DNA from: Variovorax davisae
GTDB lineage: Bacteria > Pseudomonadota > Gammaproteobacteria > Burkholderiales > Burkholderiaceae_C
Assembly (NCBI RefSeq): GCF_030316845.1
Contig: NZ_JASZYS010000003.1
Location: forward strand, 62,001 to 126,000
Reading direction: 5' to 3'
Length of the DNA: 64,000 bases
Each line of letters begins with the position of its first letter. Positions within the stretch are counted from its first letter, which is position 1. A program made the translations under genes and the position numbers. The notes beneath the pieces are model-generated. The model ran no database searches. It was not told the DNA's origin and worked only from the letters and a program-made list of their open reading frames with translations. Of this stretch, positions 61,714 to 64,000 are shown one piece after another.

Positions 61714-62559
61714 GTGCAAACACAACGTTGGACGTGGGTCTTCGGCTCTTTGGTGGGCGTCCTTGGTGGATGCAGTACCGTCGGCGATGCGGCCTCTACG
61801 CCGTTCTACGTTGCTGACTTAGCAGTCTTCATGGTGTCGCTTGGGACGGTGGATATGGGCCTGAGCGATACCGTCCGTACAGCCGTGGACAAGGGAGAAG
61901 TCAGCTTTCGGGGCCGCATCGGCGCTCCTCCCGAGGAGATGGTGAGAGGAATGAGCGCTGGCGTCGCACAAGCAGGTGGGAACTATGCGGGGTCCAAAGG
62001 CAACTATGCGGCGCAGTCGCAGCTGACGGCCGCTTCACAGTCCATCCTGAGCAACGGGGCGAGTGCCAGTGCATCATCAGAACCGCCAATCCAGGAAGCG
62101 ACACCGAGCCGGTTAGTGATGTCCGCACGCCCATCTGGCGCATGCCAGCGCAACATGCGGTTCCTGGACGCAGTTGTGCCAGCGGCAACCAACGAAGAAA
62201 TCAATGACTTCAGGGGGAAGGCAATCAACACCGATGTCATGGCTGACATGCGACGGGCACGCCGGCAAGGCTATACCCCTAGCACGGCAACCAAGGCGAT
62301 ATTTTCACAGGCTCGAGAGTACGACAAGGCTGCTGCTGAGGCATTGCGTACTGCGTCCCTTACCGATGCGCTTGGCAATTCAGATGACGACTTCTTGGTT
62401 CAGTTGAAGGGTGGCACGCTATCGGTGAAGGACTGTTTGGGCATCCGCAACAACGCGCTCTGTCAGGCCATCCGTATGCGCATAGCTGCGGTTGTCACGC
62501 GCGCCGAAGCGGCCGAGTTCGTCTGCCATGGGACCGCGGGGACGTTTCCTCCAGCCTAG
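61714..62559 (+). CDS. Hypothetical lipoprotein
   Basis: This 281-aa protein most likely starts at the GTG at 61714, eight bases after a perfect AAGGAG, giving a signal peptide with lipobox VLGGCS; the longer frame from 61675 is less likely. The mature part is Ala/Ser-rich with a helical C-terminus and two cysteine pairs (GACQRN, DCLGIRNNALCQ). No family is recognised. It is the third gene of the 60525-62559 operon. Confidence 0.75.
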   Translation: MQTQRWTWVFGSLVGVLGGCSTVGDAASTPFYVADLAVFMVSLGTVDMGLSDTVRTAVDKGEVSFRGRIGAPPEEMVRGMSAGVAQAGGNYAGSKGNYAAQSQLTAASQSILSNGASASASSEPPIQEATPSRLVMSARPSGACQRNMRFLDAVVPAATNEEINDFRGKAINTDVMADMRRARRQGYTPSTATKAIFSQAREYDKAAAEALRTASLTDALGNSDDDFLVQLKGGTLSVKDCLGIRNNALCQAIRMRIAAVVTRAEAAEFVCHGTAGTFPPA

Positions 62560-63276
62560 GCTCACGTAGCAACCGTAAGCTGGCACGGCCTTGCGATCGC
62601 GGGGCCACCGCCGCCCGCGTTAGTTCGAGACGTCTGCCGGATCGTGCACCTCACAGAAAAACTTGTCGTGCACGTGCTGCAACGCATCGTGGGGCGTGCT
62701 GCACTCATTGAGGACGCGCAGCTGGATTCCACCACCAACCACGCACCTGTCCGCCTCCTTTTTGTTGGCCGAGTAGTACGAGCCGTTCAAACTCAGTGAG
62801 GGCATCGAAGATGCCCAGGAACGTGCATGGCTGCCCGCTCAGTTGACCCCGGCCCATGTCGAACGGGATGATATGGGGCAGCAAGGTGCGCATGGTCATT
62901 GCTGCGCGCCCAATCTTGCCCGGCCGGCCGTTGCGCACATCATCAATTTTTGCGGCAGTCTGATTCGTATCGGTCCACGTGCCAGGACCGTACAGGCCAA
63001 GCGTCTCGAGGTTGCGCGTGCGCGTAGCGCATATCGCCCGCGACTGCCGTCAGGCGACATCATCAGCCCAATCATTGCGTGCTGCGCACTCCTCCAGGCG
63101 CAACGTGCCGAGCGCGTTGGTCAACCCGTCCCTTTCATCTCGCGCAGCGACGATCTGATCGATCAGCGCTTCGCTGGCCTACCAGTAAATGTCGACGTTG
63201 CCAAGGCCCAAACACGTGGTCCCGCTGGACCGCTGACAGGAAAGACTGCAGCCACTTACCCTACAGAAAGGCTGCC
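62560..63276. other. Intergenic stretch containing a decayed gene
   Basis: No intact gene lies here. A degenerate minus-strand gene occupies most of it (62620-63181). The end of the stretch carries the promoter of the lipoprotein gene at 63277. Confidence 0.45.
62620..63181 (-). pseudogene. Decayed gene of unknown family
   Basis: One minus-strand frame reads protein-like sequence interrupted by a TAG (63181) and a TGA (63052): ASEALIDQIVAARDERDGL, then, past the second stop, TTLLPH-like MTMRTLLPHIIPFDMGRG. Near 62805 sense continues in another frame (LNGSYYSANKKEADRCVV) to a stop at 62620. The sequence composition on both sides looks coding, so this is best read as a gene with two stops and a frameshift. 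No family is recognised. Confidence 0.4.
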
Positions 63277-64000
63277 ATGAACGACCAATCTGCCAATGCA
63301 TCCAGTCAATCGCGCACGATCATCGCTGCCGTGGCTAGTGTGTTCCTAGCCTCTTGCGGAGGCGGAGGAAGTTCTGGCGGAGCGGGCTCGCTGCTGCCGA
63401 CCGACGCGGCGGCCGCAATGGCGCAGCCTGCCGCTGCGACGCCCGCAGCGCCGGCTACTACTGATGCGGCGACGAACGCATCGCCGACCACGGCTGCGGG
63501 CGTGGCGCTTCTGAACGGCGTGAAAGAAACCTGCAACCCTGCGTCGTCGCCCGGCTACCGCAAGGACTGCGTCGAGTTTGTGCTGTACACGCCGCAGATC
63601 GTTCCCGGCAGCTATATCGGTAAGACCGCCCCTTATGATTCCGAGCCTCTCGTGACATGCGCCGTCAGCCTAGACGCGGCGGGAGTGATCACTGCGACAA
63701 CTGCGACAAGGTCACTTCGCGTTGAGCCCGCTTACGGAAATCAGCCTACACCGAACGACTACTGGAGCTATCTCTACACCCAAGACTCGTACTACCCGCA
63801 GAATATGATGCAGTCGTACAACGTGGCGAACGGCCCAAGCAAGGCACAGGCAACGATCGCTTGGAAAGGCCCTGTCGTCGCCAATTCGGCCGGCGATTGG
63901 GAGCTTGCGGCTTTCTCAAAATTCGGAATCCAAGTTTCCGATCCCGGGTTTATCAGCTGCTGGGCCATGAAGCCGCAGATGCAGGTTCCAGCACCGGTTG
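63277..64000 (+). CDS. Putative lipoprotein (partial, 3' end outside window)
   Basis: The reading is open from the ATG at 63277 to the window edge (241 codons). It starts with a signal peptide and lipobox FLASCGGGGSSGG, like the Ig-like lipoprotein at 36640, then an Ala/Pro/Thr-rich linker of about 45 residues. A folded part with cysteines follows (KETCNPASS, YRKDCVEFVL, LVTCAVSL). The domain is not recognised. Confidence 0.8.
   Translation, partial: MNDQSANASSQSRTIIAAVASVFLASCGGGGSSGGAGSLLPTDAAAAMAQPAAATPAAPATTDAATNASPTTAAGVALLNGVKETCNPASSPGYRKDCVEFVLYTPQIVPGSYIGKTAPYDSEPLVTCAVSLDAAGVITATTATRSLRVEPAYGNQPTPNDYWSYLYTQDSYYPQNMMQSYNVANGPSKAQATIAWKGPVVANSAGDWELAAFSKFGIQVSDPGFISCWAMKPQMQVPAPV

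Overview
The window looks like a chromosome segment of a high-GC betaproteobacterium of the order Burkholderiales, probably Comamonadaceae or Alcaligenaceae. The main reasons are the five intact Bug/TctC-type periplasmic binding proteins (plus one fragment), the many LysR regulators each placed next to a catabolic operon, and the absence of any sign of another lineage. No rRNA, tRNA or CRISPR array was found.

Region A (1-31.6 kb) is a catabolic neighbourhood built from LysR-controlled cassettes. It opens with a partial 3-hydroxyisobutyrate-dehydrogenase-like gene and an aldehyde dehydrogenase, then an SDR, a catalase relic, a GlxA/AraC regulator and an HD-domain protein. Then come: LysR + Bug + FAD monooxygenase (5.5-10.0 kb); a mandelate-type operon of aldehyde dehydrogenase, benzoylformate-decarboxylase-like TPP enzyme, Bug protein and class II aldolase with a divergent LysR (10.8-16.9 kb); LysR + Bug + salicylate-hydroxylase-like monooxygenase (17.4-20.6 kb); and a large operon (20.7-31.6 kb) with LysR, a UbiX prenyltransferase, a three-gene molybdenum hydroxylase whose iron-sulfur subunit is fused to a CoxG domain, an enoyl-CoA-hydratase homologue, a Bug protein, a UbiD decarboxylase, a second Bug protein and an alpha/beta hydrolase. 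UbiX would supply prenylated FMN to UbiD, and the Mo hydroxylase plus hydratase would act on the decarboxylated, possibly CoA-bound ring. This recalls the furan-dicarboxylate/furoate (hmf) logic. Two near-identical 19-bp palindromes in front of the LysR gene and of ubiX are good candidates for its operators.

Region B (31.6-55.9 kb) is an accessory island with decaying genes: an H-NS-like relic, a frameshifted Fic gene, a KfrA-like plasmid-type DNA-binding protein with a perfect palindrome at its promoter, a tyrosine recombinase with an excisionase-like small protein, a large metallophosphoesterase-STAND NTPase of lower GC (a defence candidate), two integrase relics and an IS relic. Inserted between kfrA and the integrase is what I read as a complete Tn7-like element, about 13.2 kb, bounded by 25-bp inverted repeats (22 of 25 identical) at 35287-35311 and 48428-48452, with further similar sites inside both ends in the same inward orientation. 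It encodes TnsA, a single-chain TnsB-TnsC fusion and a TniQ protein. Its other genes are envelope proteins: several lipoproteins, an S41 protease, a TonB-OmpA fusion and a TonB/TolA-like lipoprotein.

Region C (55.9-64 kb) appears more core-like: a NarL-type sensor kinase/response regulator pair, an SGNH hydrolase, a three-gene operon of exported proteins, a decayed gene, and a partial lipoprotein gene running off the right edge.
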